Under the pieces are notes generated by a model that had not been told where the DNA came from, did no database searches, and saw nothing but the letters and a program-made list of their open reading frames with translations. From contig LVAC01000008.1 of NCBI GenBank assembly GCA_001602955.1, positions 112,699 to 176,698 on the forward strand: a DNA stretch of 64,000 nucleotides, read 5' to 3'. A program made the translations under genes and the position numbers. Shown piece after piece: positions 51,261 through 58,898 of the stretch; position 1 is the stretch's first letter; every line of letters starts with the position of its first letter. The DNA is from Sulfurospirillum sp001602955. Lineage in GTDB: Bacteria; Campylobacterota; Campylobacteria; Campylobacterales; Sulfurospirillaceae.

Positions 51261-53216
51261 TTATAACGTACATTTTTCGCCCAGACGGTATCCGACGACC
51301 CACCAACCCAAAACGACCAGAATCGCGCCTAAAAATCCGTTAAACGTTAGCAAACCAAACAGTCCCATTACCATCGCGAGCACGCCTAAAAGATAACTGC
51401 CCGAGAGCACGGCAAACAGGGCAACGACGCTACCTGAAAGTCCGACGTAATTGAGGTAAATGATCTTGCCTAACCAAACTTTGAGCTGACATGTCAAAAG
51501 AGAAGGATTGCTCGCGCATACGTCGATCCATTTTTCGTTCACGTAAATTCCCTCTTTAAGTGCAAAAATCGCCAATGCCGCAACGAGCAAAAACGAGAAC
51601 GTTCGGACTATTCCACACATTTTAGACAAGGAAAGCCATAAAGTCGAGCCTAAAACGACCATCATAACCACCCAATTGAGCGCAAAATCGTTGCGTGCGC
51701 TTTCGTGTAAAAGTACCGCCAATGCGGCGATAAAAAGTGCCAAGCCCGTCACTTTTTCTAAAAGCCCGTTCAACGCTTTGCGATCGGTCGTCACATACGC
51801 GATCGCGTAAAATGCCGTAATGATGCCGAGCGTTCCGATCTCGAAATTCAAGTAGCGTCCGTCAAACGCCATCGAAAGTGCCATGACAAGAGCAACGCCG
51901 CTGCTGAGCGTATGCAACAGATCATGCGCAAAAAAGCTTTTTTGAAACGGCTCACTAAGTGTTATGACCGACATCAAACGGCTCATACGTGCCGGAAAAA
52001 CCATCTCTTCGGTCATCACGTAGCGTACGATTTTGAGCCATAAGATCAACGCAAGCCCCAAACACAAAATCGCCCAAACGACCTCAAGGGTATTTCTCGA
52101 AACCATCCAATACTGATACGCTTGCCACACAAGCGCTACCGATCCGCCCCACAAACTTACAAACCAATACGCCGCTTTTTTACATGCGCACGTCTGGATA
52201 CGCACCAGCCAAATCAACCCGAGCAAGCTTAAAGCAAAGCTTCCCGCAAACATCCATTGTGCGTACGGATAATTGCTCACAAATCCGTGCAAGATATGTT
52301 TATCCGCGCGATCTGCGTCAAAAAGTCCCCAATAACCGCCGACCGCACCCTCGCTCACGCGTTTCCACGGTTGGTCAAACGCCTCGATAAAGTTGTATTT
52401 CCATCCGCCTTCTTGCGCCATTTTCACAAAACCGCGCGTAAAAATCGCTTGATTTTCCGCACTCGGGTAAGCACCTTCGCGCATTCGCCCGAAACTCGGC
52501 CAACCCGTCTCACCGATGACGATCTCTTTGTCGGGGATTTTTTGCATCATCGCTTCGCGAATCGCTTTGACATGTAAGAGTGCTTTATCGACGCTAATAG
52601 GCTTATCTTCCCAATACGGCAAGATATGTATCGTCACGCGATCGACCGCGGGTGCGACTTCGGGATGTTTGTTCCAAAACTCCCATACGTCGGCATACGT
52701 GATCGTCATATCGGGCAACGCCTCTTTAACGCTTTGAATATACGCGACCAACTGAGACGCACTCACGTCGCGACGCAATAACGCTTCATTGCCGACGACG
52801 ACGGTCTCGACGATGTCTTTGTTTTCTTGCGCAAGCGCGATCACGGTTTCGATCTCTTTTTTCGTCAACGTTGCATCGCTGCTGACCCATGCACCCAACC
52901 AAAGTTTCAGCCCGTGCTTGCGGGCAATTTCGGGTAACGCCTCCAGCCCGACGCTCGAATACGTTCGAATACACCCCGTAATCGTCGCCAAATGCGCCAA
53001 ATCTTTGTCCATCTGTTCGAGCGAAGGCTTAAACCCGTTTGGAATATCAAACGGCGAATCGTCTTTCCCGAAAGGCGCGTAAGAGAGGCATTGAAGCTTG
53101 ACGTCCTCGGGAAGCGTTACAAGAGAATCGGAAGGTTTTGCCGCCCAAAACCAAAAAAGCCCGAGACTGACAAACATGACCAAATAAAAAAGCGTGATTT
53201 TAAGCGTATGCTTCAT
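51261..53216 (-). CDS. Membrane-anchored GH17-like beta-glucan-active enzyme
   Basis: 651 residues. An N-terminal membrane helix (about 8-26) is followed by a periplasmic glycoside hydrolase family 17-like domain (about 40-325) with the acid/base Glu in VVVGNEALLRR (about 144) and the nucleophile Glu in VIGETGWPSFG (about 236), then about ten membrane helices to the C-terminus (about 335-645). Related proteobacterial proteins act on beta-1,3-glucans as transglycosylases in cyclic or periplasmic glucan synthesis. No glycosyltransferase is adjacent. It is a single-gene unit. Confidence 0.82.
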   Translation of the reverse strand: MKHTLKITLFYLVMFVSLGLFWFWAAKPSDSLVTLPEDVKLQCLSYAPFGKDDSPFDIPNGFKPSLEQMDKDLAHLATITGCIRTYSSVGLEALPEIARKHGLKLWLGAWVSSDATLTKKEIETVIALAQENKDIVETVVVGNEALLRRDVSASQLVAYIQSVKEALPDMTITYADVWEFWNKHPEVAPAVDRVTIHILPYWEDKPISVDKALLHVKAIREAMMQKIPDKEIVIGETGWPSFGRMREGAYPSAENQAIFTRGFVKMAQEGGWKYNFIEAFDQPWKRVSEGAVGGYWGLFDADRADKHILHGFVSNYPYAQWMFAGSFALSLLGLIWLVRIQTCACKKAAYWFVSLWGGSVALVWQAYQYWMVSRNTLEVVWAILCLGLALILWLKIVRYVMTEEMVFPARMSRLMSVITLSEPFQKSFFAHDLLHTLSSGVALVMALSMAFDGRYLNFEIGTLGIITAFYAIAYVTTDRKALNGLLEKVTGLALFIAALAVLLHESARNDFALNWVVMMVVLGSTLWLSLSKMCGIVRTFSFLLVAALAIFALKEGIYVNEKWIDVCASNPSLLTCQLKVWLGKIIYLNYVGLSGSVVALFAVLSGSYLLGVLAMVMGLFGLLTFNGFLGAILVVLGWWVVGYRLGEKCTL

Positions 53217-53245
53217 AAAACAATACTCCCTACTAAAATGGCGCG

Positions 53246-53251
53246 ATTATA
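53246..53251 (-). promoter_or_regulatory. -10 element of the GH17 gene
   Basis: TATAAT on the minus strand, 29 bp upstream of the ATG at 53216, with a GGGAG ribosome-binding site between. The rest of the 205-bp spacer carries one ACATGT copy (53273) and the promoter region of the divergent gene. Confidence 0.55.
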
Positions 53252-53421
53252 CAGAAAATGGGTTTAAGGGTTTACATGTAGATCAATTTTAAGAGTATTT
53301 GTTCTAATCTTTATACAGCGTTTTTATTATTACATTATTTCAAAAGTACCTTACTCTGCCGCTTCACACTTCGCGGAATAGTTCTTGTATAAGCCTTTTT
53401 ATCACACAAAAAGGAAACATC

Positions 53422-53982
53422 ATGTCGATCGTAGCGTATATTAAAGAGAACAATCTTGCGTGGCAGCCCTCTTTTAGCGGAGAATTGGGGCAAGGACTGG
53501 TCGGTTACCGAGGTGCTTTAATTATCGAAGCGGGGAAGCAGCTCTCCGCCGATAGAGTTTTGCCGCCGAAAATTCAAGCGAAACAAGTTTTGGTCGTAGC
53601 CGACGATGCGAGTATTAAATTTTTTGCATGCGAACTTGAAAGTATTGCGCATTTTGAGCCTTTTTTCGAAAAGTACAAAGCATTTTTTACACCCGCGACT
53701 TTGGTCGTTCTCTACGTCACCGACTTGGATAAAAACGGTACGTTTACGTATGAGGGCGTTACTTTCAATGCCTACTCGCTTGCGGAAAGCTCCGTTTGGA
53801 ACGAGCTTTTAGACCTCTCCAACTTAGAGAAAGGTGAACTCAAAAAAATGGACAATGCCGAGAAGATCGAAGCACTTTACGAAGCTCTTTTAGGCTCTGA
53901 TTGCACTGCTACGGCGATGAGTTTTGAAGAGGTGTTAAGCCACAAAGGTGAGAGCTCCAAAAAAATCATGGGCGCGGTTTAA
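53422..53982 (+). CDS. Uncharacterised cytosolic protein
   Basis: 186 residues, no signal peptide, membrane helix or motif that I recognise. The first half looks alpha/beta (GLVGYRGALIIEAG, KQVLVVADDASIKFFACELES, TLVVLYVTDLDKNG); the end is an acidic helical tail. AAAGGAAAC lies before the ATG and TATAAG at 53388 could be the -10. Codon use resembles the neighbours, so it is a real gene. It stands alone between divergent GH17 and the small zinc-protein gene. Confidence 0.75.
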   Translation: MSIVAYIKENNLAWQPSFSGELGQGLVGYRGALIIEAGKQLSADRVLPPKIQAKQVLVVADDASIKFFACELESIAHFEPFFEKYKAFFTPATLVVLYVTDLDKNGTFTYEGVTFNAYSLAESSVWNELLDLSNLEKGELKKMDNAEKIEALYEALLGSDCTATAMSFEEVLSHKGESSKKIMGAV

Positions 53983-54034
53983 GCATACTGCCTTATTTCA
54001 TGCTACACTTGTACATGTAAAATAAAGGCGTAGC

Positions 54035-54199
54035 ATGAAAATCAAAAAACTCTGTTCTCTGAAAAAAGACGACGTGAAAGCGTATGCCAAAAAGATCGTC
54101 AAGATCGTCTCCAAACCCAAGTTTATCTGCGAAAAATGCGCACGTGTGGCAAAAGATGAAAAGCATTTATGCCACGGCGTGCCCCTTAAAAAGCTCTAA
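54035..54199 (+). CDS. Small basic protein with CxxC...CH zinc-ribbon-like motif (54 aa)
   Basis: A 54-codon frame with AAAGGC upstream of the ATG. The protein starts MKIKKLCSLKKDD, is Lys-rich, and ends with KFICEKCARVAKDEKHLCHG, giving CxxC, a spacer and CH, a probable zinc or metal knuckle. A TACACT -10-like box and an ACATGTAA copy lie upstream. I believe similar small CxxC proteins occur in other Campylobacterota and sulfur bacteria, but from memory only. Its stop overlaps that of the convergent DUF1566 gene by 3 bp. The function is unknown. Confidence 0.72.
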   Translation: MKIKKLCSLKKDDVKAYAKKIVKIVSKPKFICEKCARVAKDEKHLCHGVPLKKL

Positions 54200-54681
54200 C
54201 GCACCAACCGCACGGCTCCCACAAAGCCTTTGGTGTGCGCGTCAACACCTCCGTTTAACAGATCGATCGTGTAAAAAAGTGTCGGTATGACCTCATCGCC
54301 CTCAAGGTAGACGGACGCCGTGAGGTAGTTTGCCCCCTCGCCCGTCATATCGACCACCTTGCCGAAAATCTTTGTGTTGATCACGGGATTTTGACAGCGA
54401 GCATCGACTAGGGTCAGCAGTTCATCGACCGTTGGTAAACGCCATTTTTCACCAAGCGAGCGTACTTTTTCATCAACGTCCACGCGCCGCATCAGCTCGA
54501 CCTCACCCACACATCCTCTGTTTTTCTGCCACGTTTGCCCAAGGGCACAGCGTTTCCAAATGAGTCCTGTTTTTGTGTCGCGCACTTCGTCCGCGGTGGC
54601 GATCAAAGTATTTGCGGGGAAGGAACATTCTGCCGCTACGTTTAGCGCGCAACCAAGGAAAGTTGCTATATATTTTTTCAT
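54196..54681 (-). CDS. Exported DUF1566 (Lcl-like) domain protein
   Basis: 161 residues from the ATG at 54681 (AGAGGA upstream); the longer open frame has no signal and starts inside the upstream region. A signal peptide ends near NVAAE-CS. The DUF1566 pattern is clear: DTKTGLIWKRCALGQTW, KWRLPTVDELLTLVD and GAVRLVR. Several cysteines suggest disulfides in the periplasm. Such domains occur in surface or lectin-like proteins of unknown role. An ACATGTAA copy is just upstream at 54757. Confidence 0.85.
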   Translation of the reverse strand: MKKYIATFLGCALNVAAECSFPANTLIATADEVRDTKTGLIWKRCALGQTWQKNRGCVGEVELMRRVDVDEKVRSLGEKWRLPTVDELLTLVDARCQNPVINTKIFGKVVDMTGEGANYLTASVYLEGDEVIPTLFYTIDLLNGGVDAHTKGFVGAVRLVR

Positions 54682-54785
54682 CGATTTGTCCTCTGTCTTT
54701 GGAAACACTCTTTCAAAACATACCACAGCACCGCTTAATCGTTTCAGCACTTTTGACATGTAAAGCACTCTTTAGCATCTTACAT

Positions 54786-54791
54786 GTACAA
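54786..54791 (+). promoter_or_regulatory. -10 element of hemH, fused to an ACATGT word
   Basis: TACAAT begins inside the sequence CTTACATGTACAAT, so the dispersed word directly abuts and partly forms the -10 box. The hemH ATG follows at 54821 after AAAGG. Confidence 0.5.
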
Positions 54792-54820
54792 TAGAGATTA
54801 TCTTACGCAAAGGTTTTAGA

Positions 54821-55771
54821 ATGAAAAAAGCACTGGTACTTCTCAATATGGGAGGTCCGAACAATCTTGATGAAGTCAAACTCTTTTTATCCAACATGTT
54901 CAACGATGCCAATATTATCACCGTTAAAAGTGCTCTCTTACGCCGTTTGATCGCGTTTATGATTACGACTTCGCGCACAAAAACGGCACAAGCCAACTAC
55001 GCCAAACTAGGCGGCAAATCGCCTTTGGTCGGCTATACCAAACAACTCGTTTCAAAACTGCAAAGTGCCCTTCCCTCTTTACATGTAAGCTTTGCGATGC
55101 GCTATACGCCGCCTTTTTGCGATGAAGCGATCCGTGAGCTTCAAGCACAAGGAATAGAGGAAGTCCTCTTGTTGCCGCTGTATCCGCACTACTCGACCAC
55201 GACGACCAAGTCTTCGGTAGAGGATTTTACGAAAACGGCGAAAACGTTGGGATTAGACGCCAAAATACGCGTCATTGACCACTTTTATGCGAACGAACGC
55301 TACAACCGTCTTTTACTCAAAAAAATCAAAGAAGCACTTGCCGAAAACGACCCGACACAGATGGAGCTGATCTTCTCGGCGCACTCTTTGCCGCAAAAAA
55401 TCATCATTAACGGCGATCCGTATGAGAAAGAGATCATCTTACATGTAAAAGCGATGGAAAAACTTTTGGAAGCAGAAAAGCTTCACTTTAAAGCAGTGCA
55501 TCTGGCGTATCAGTCCAAACTAGGACCGGTTAAATGGCTAGAGCCTTCTTTGGAGGAGAAGCTCAAAACGCTGGAGAATAAAAACGCACTTATCGTGCCC
55601 ATTTCGTTTACGATCGACAATTCCGAAACGGAGTTTGAACTAAGCCTAGAGTATGCACATCTTGCGCACGAATTAGGATTTGAGCGTTACCTTGTGGCAC
55701 AATGCCCCAACGACGACGATGGTTTCGTTGAAGCGATTAGTTGCTGGGTACAAGATCGCTTGAAGGGGTAA
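54821..55771 (+). CDS. hemH: Ferrochelatase
   Basis: Inserts Fe(II) into protoporphyrin (or coproporphyrin) IX in haem synthesis. The 316-residue protein has VLLNMGGPNNLDEV, PLYPHYSTTTTKS, the metal-site LIFSAHSLPQK and the C-terminal PISFTIDNSETEFEL with the active-site Glu. It carries two in-frame ACATGTAA copies, both encoding Leu-His-Val (in SLHVSFAM and ILHVKAME). Its 3' end overlaps convergent ftsI by 35 bp. Confidence 0.96.
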   Translation: MKKALVLLNMGGPNNLDEVKLFLSNMFNDANIITVKSALLRRLIAFMITTSRTKTAQANYAKLGGKSPLVGYTKQLVSKLQSALPSLHVSFAMRYTPPFCDEAIRELQAQGIEEVLLLPLYPHYSTTTTKSSVEDFTKTAKTLGLDAKIRVIDHFYANERYNRLLLKKIKEALAENDPTQMELIFSAHSLPQKIIINGDPYEKEIILHVKAMEKLLEAEKLHFKAVHLAYQSKLGPVKWLEPSLEEKLKTLENKNALIVPISFTIDNSETEFELSLEYAHLAHELGFERYLVAQCPNDDDGFVEAISCWVQDRLKG

Positions 55772-57518
55772 GGTAGCCGTTTTCGACAAGCTTTTCGACC
55801 ACTTCTTTAAAAACGGGAACCGCACTTTGCGCCGCAAAATACGCTTGTCGTTTTTTGGCTTCGCGAACTAAGACGCCGATCGTGTAGCGATTTTTTTTAT
55901 CGTTGGCAAAGCCGAAAAACGAACCGTTATAACTTCGAACGTACTCTCCGTCCTCCGCGATATGTGCCGTACCGGTTTTACCGCCGATTTCGAGTCCTTC
56001 GATTTTGGCACCCGTTCCCGTACCTTGTTGAACGACTTTAATTAAAATCTTTTGCATTCGTTTCGCCACCGAAACGGGGATAATTTGATTTTCGGGGCTT
56101 TTTTCGGGAAACAGTTCTTGCCCGATAGGCGAAACCAACTTTTTAACCAACATCGGCGTTAAAATACGTCCGTTGTTATTGAAAACATTGTACGCGCGAA
56201 TCACTTGCATAAAAGTCGCGTTCATACCGTATCCGTATCCGACCGTAGCTTTGTAAATCGGAGAATTGAAGCGGTTGATCGTAGGAATAATCCCCGGATT
56301 TTCAAAAGGCAAATCCACGCCGCTTCGCACCGAAAAGCCAAAATCTTTGAGTCCTTGGTAAAACTCCATTGCATCGAGTTTTTGAGCAATTTGCGCCGTT
56401 CCGACGTTACTGGAATAGACGATAATATCTTCGGCGGTCAGTTTGTCCGCTTTGTGCGTATCTTTAATGACTTTCGTACCGAGTTTATAACTTCCGCCGT
56501 ACACGTTCACAATATCGTAGGGATTGACTTTATTTGCTTTAAGTAATAGCGCAAACGTAATGCTTTTCAAAACCGAACCGGGTTCGTAAATATACTCGAT
56601 CGCCGATACGTTCAAAGAACCGTAATCTTTTTTCTCGATCAGATCGGGATTGAAACGATTGCTCGATGCCAACGCAACGAATTCGGCCGTGTCGCTGTTT
56701 AAAATACCCACGATAATCTCTTTGGCTTCTAAGTTTTTTTGATATTGATCCAAGACGCTTTCGATAATTTTTTGCATTTTTAACGAGATCGTCAGATGCA
56801 CGTCGTAACCGTCAAAGCGGCGCGAAGAGACGCTATTTCCGTCCAAAATAACCGTATTGGCGATATCGCGAAAACCGTAGACCAACGAGTCTTGTACCGA
56901 AGAGAGTTTGTCTTCATAGTAGCGCTCGATACCTTTAACACCGGTCGTTTTCGTGATGTTTTTTTGCTCGACTTTACGTACGTAGCCGACAATCGGCGTC
57001 AGCGAATCCACCGCCGGATAAAGCCTGTCTTCGCCGCTTTCGACCACGCTCAGTCCGTGCAAAAACGCTACGCCCGTTTTGGGGTCTTCATAACTTTTAA
57101 AAACACCGAGCTTGTAGAGCTTTCGTGAAAGTTCTTGCAGGTATTTGGCCGTTTTTGAATCAATACGATACGATAACACCGTACTGCCGGAATTGGAACC
57201 AAGCGTCGCGGCGACCGCTTTAGGATCGTCTCCGCTGTAAAGCGAATACAAACGCACGAAAAGGTCTAGCTTTTTAGGATCGATATTGCGCGTGTCGACG
57301 ATGGCTTTGTAGAGTTGTTGGCTTGTTGCGATTTTAAAACCGTCCGCACTTACGATATTGCCGCGCAATGCATGGTTGACTTCGCTGTGTTCCAAACGAG
57401 GCAATCGTCGTTCGATGGTAGCCCAATAAAAAAGGGTTCCCAAAAAGATCATAAACCCTAAAAGAACAACGACGAATAAGAAGAGAATTTTAATTTTTTT
57501 AGTATCTGAGGGTTCCAT
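55737..57518 (-). CDS. ftsI: Septal penicillin-binding protein FtsI (PBP3)
   Basis: Class B transpeptidase for division septum synthesis, 593 residues. N-terminal membrane helix, a pedestal domain, and the transpeptidase with YEPGSVLKSITFAL (SxxK), YSSNVGTAQIA (SxN) and IGGKTGTAHIAE (KTG). It lies 14 bp after fliE in the flgB-flgC-fliE-ftsI order found in other Campylobacterota, so a division enzyme may be read from a flagellar promoter. The C-terminus overlaps hemH by 35 bp on the other strand. Confidence 0.92.
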   Translation of the reverse strand: MEPSDTKKIKILFLFVVVLLGFMIFLGTLFYWATIERRLPRLEHSEVNHALRGNIVSADGFKIATSQQLYKAIVDTRNIDPKKLDLFVRLYSLYSGDDPKAVAATLGSNSGSTVLSYRIDSKTAKYLQELSRKLYKLGVFKSYEDPKTGVAFLHGLSVVESGEDRLYPAVDSLTPIVGYVRKVEQKNITKTTGVKGIERYYEDKLSSVQDSLVYGFRDIANTVILDGNSVSSRRFDGYDVHLTISLKMQKIIESVLDQYQKNLEAKEIIVGILNSDTAEFVALASSNRFNPDLIEKKDYGSLNVSAIEYIYEPGSVLKSITFALLLKANKVNPYDIVNVYGGSYKLGTKVIKDTHKADKLTAEDIIVYSSNVGTAQIAQKLDAMEFYQGLKDFGFSVRSGVDLPFENPGIIPTINRFNSPIYKATVGYGYGMNATFMQVIRAYNVFNNNGRILTPMLVKKLVSPIGQELFPEKSPENQIIPVSVAKRMQKILIKVVQQGTGTGAKIEGLEIGGKTGTAHIAEDGEYVRSYNGSFFGFANDKKNRYTIGVLVREAKKRQAYFAAQSAVPVFKEVVEKLVENGYLTPSSDLVPSN

Positions 57519-57532
57519 GCAAAGGCAAAAAG

Positions 57533-57829
57533 TTAAATTTGAGTTTTAGAGATCTCTTTATAAGCACTAAGGGCTTTATTGCGAATCTCTAGCATTAGTT
57601 TCATACTTGTTTCGGCTTTATTGATAGCAATAGCGGCTTGATGCAAATCTTTGACTTCACCGGTTGCAATATCCGCCATAGCACGATCGCCTTTGACCTG
57701 CGAATCGTTAATTTCGGCAATCGATTGTTCTAAAATCTTTGAAAAATCGTCACCGCTTTTAACATCACTTTTGTCACCGGTTGAGAGCAAGGTATTGAGT
57801 GATGAAAGTTTATCAATGCTACTAGGCAT
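57533..57829 (-). CDS. fliE: Flagellar hook-basal body protein FliE
   Basis: 98-residue adaptor between the MS ring and the proximal rod, secreted by the flagellar type III system. The C-terminal helix (KDLHQAAIAINKAETSMKLMLEIRNKALSAYKEI) is typical in its pattern of small and hydrophobic residues. It follows flgC by 5 bp. Confidence 0.94.
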   Translation of the reverse strand: MPSSIDKLSSLNTLLSTGDKSDVKSGDDFSKILEQSIAEINDSQVKGDRAMADIATGEVKDLHQAAIAINKAETSMKLMLEIRNKALSAYKEISKTQI

Positions 57830-57834
57830 TTAGC

Positions 57835-58329
57835 TTATCCTTTTAAAAGATCTATCGCATTTTGAGCGATGGATTTAGCACTTTGAAACGCCGAAACGTT
57901 GGCTTGATACGCACGGGTCGCTTCGATGAGATTGGACATCTCGATGACGGGATTAATATTCGGATATGCCACGTATCCTTCCTCGTTGGCGTCCGGATGC
58001 GTCGGGTCGTATTTGTAGCGGAACTCGCTCTCGTCGCGTACCACCTTATCCACGGCAACGCTCATTATAGCAGGATTGGCATTCTCTTGCAAGAACGGAT
58101 CGTCTAAGGGATTTTCATAACTTAAGAGGTTATTTTGGCTCGCCAGTTTGTCATTGAGCGTTTGATTGAAATCCGTCGCTTTAAAGACGACGTCGCGACG
58201 TTGGTAAGGACCGCCCTCGCTTGTTCGCGTGGTATTGGCGTTGGCGATATTGGAGCTGATCACTTCCATACGGAAGCGTTGTGCGGAAAGTCCGTAGCTG
58301 CTAATATCGAAACTGCTCAAGTATGCCAT
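57835..58329 (-). CDS. flgC: Flagellar basal-body rod protein FlgC
   Basis: Proximal rod subunit, 164 residues. N-terminal SSYGLSAQRFRMEVISSNIANANTT and C-terminal NVSAFQSAKSIAQNAIDLLKG helices form the standard rod-protein coiled-coil, and YPNINPVIEMSNLIEATRAYQAN is the FlgC signature. It is 10 bp after flgB. Confidence 0.96.
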   Translation of the reverse strand: MAYLSSFDISSYGLSAQRFRMEVISSNIANANTTRTSEGGPYQRRDVVFKATDFNQTLNDKLASQNNLLSYENPLDDPFLQENANPAIMSVAVDKVVRDESEFRYKYDPTHPDANEEGYVAYPNINPVIEMSNLIEATRAYQANVSAFQSAKSIAQNAIDLLKG

Positions 58330-58339
58330 AGCTCAATCC

Positions 58340-58777
58340 TTATAGTTTAGACGAATATTCGATGACGCTTTTAAAAATAGCACCGTTTTTTTGCAACGCC
58401 GACGTGAGTGCGTTAAACATCATCGCATTTTTACCGAGCTCGGAAGTCTCGACGTCCAAATCGACAGTATTACCGTCATTGCGTGCCGTATGCCCGTCTC
58501 TGAGGTAAATCGTCGCTTTGGAAGTATCAAAACTTTTATCTCCGCTTAAATGCGACATGTCGGTTTGTGCCATTTCCAATGTTGCGTTTCCTGTCTCGCC
58601 CGCACCGTAAATCTCTTTGGTTTTTTCGATCAAAGCCGTCTCAAAATCAACGTCTCTCGATTTATAAAAAGGGGTATCGATATTGGCGATATTGCTTGAA
58701 ATCAAATCTTGACGCAAGGCTCTTGCGTTTAAGCCTTCGACCATCAAAGCGTTTGATTTACTGATCTCAAATCCCAT
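58340..58777 (-). CDS. flgB: Flagellar basal-body rod protein FlgB
   Basis: Proximal rod subunit, 145 residues, with the N-terminal NARALRQDLISSNIANIDTPFYKSRDVDFE signature (residues about 17-46) and a C-terminal helix. It is first gene of flgB-flgC-fliE-ftsI. A well-spaced sigma-54 promoter lies upstream, and AAAGGG precedes the ATG. Confidence 0.96.
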   Translation of the reverse strand: MGFEISKSNALMVEGLNARALRQDLISSNIANIDTPFYKSRDVDFETALIEKTKEIYGAGETGNATLEMAQTDMSHLSGDKSFDTSKATIYLRDGHTARNDGNTVDLDVETSELGKNAMMFNALTSALQKNGAIFKSVIEYSSKL

Positions 58778-58810
58778 TTGTTACCCTTTCTCGAATCTTG
58801 CCTTATGTAA

Positions 58811-58826
58811 GCAATTTTTATTCCAA
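58811..58826 (-). promoter_or_regulatory. Sigma-54 promoter of flgB-flgC-fliE(-ftsI)
   Basis: On the minus strand TTGGAATAAAAATTGC has GG at -24 and GC at -12 with exactly ten bases between, and continues as TTGCTTA. The start site would be near 58799, some 22 nt before the flgB ATG. Rod genes of Campylobacterota are known RpoN/FlgR targets, so position and sequence agree. Confidence 0.8.
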
Positions 58827-58898
58827 AATATGCTTCAACCAAGCTTTAATCTATTTTTGTGTAGAATAGATCAAAATCTAATTATACACAAAGAAAGC

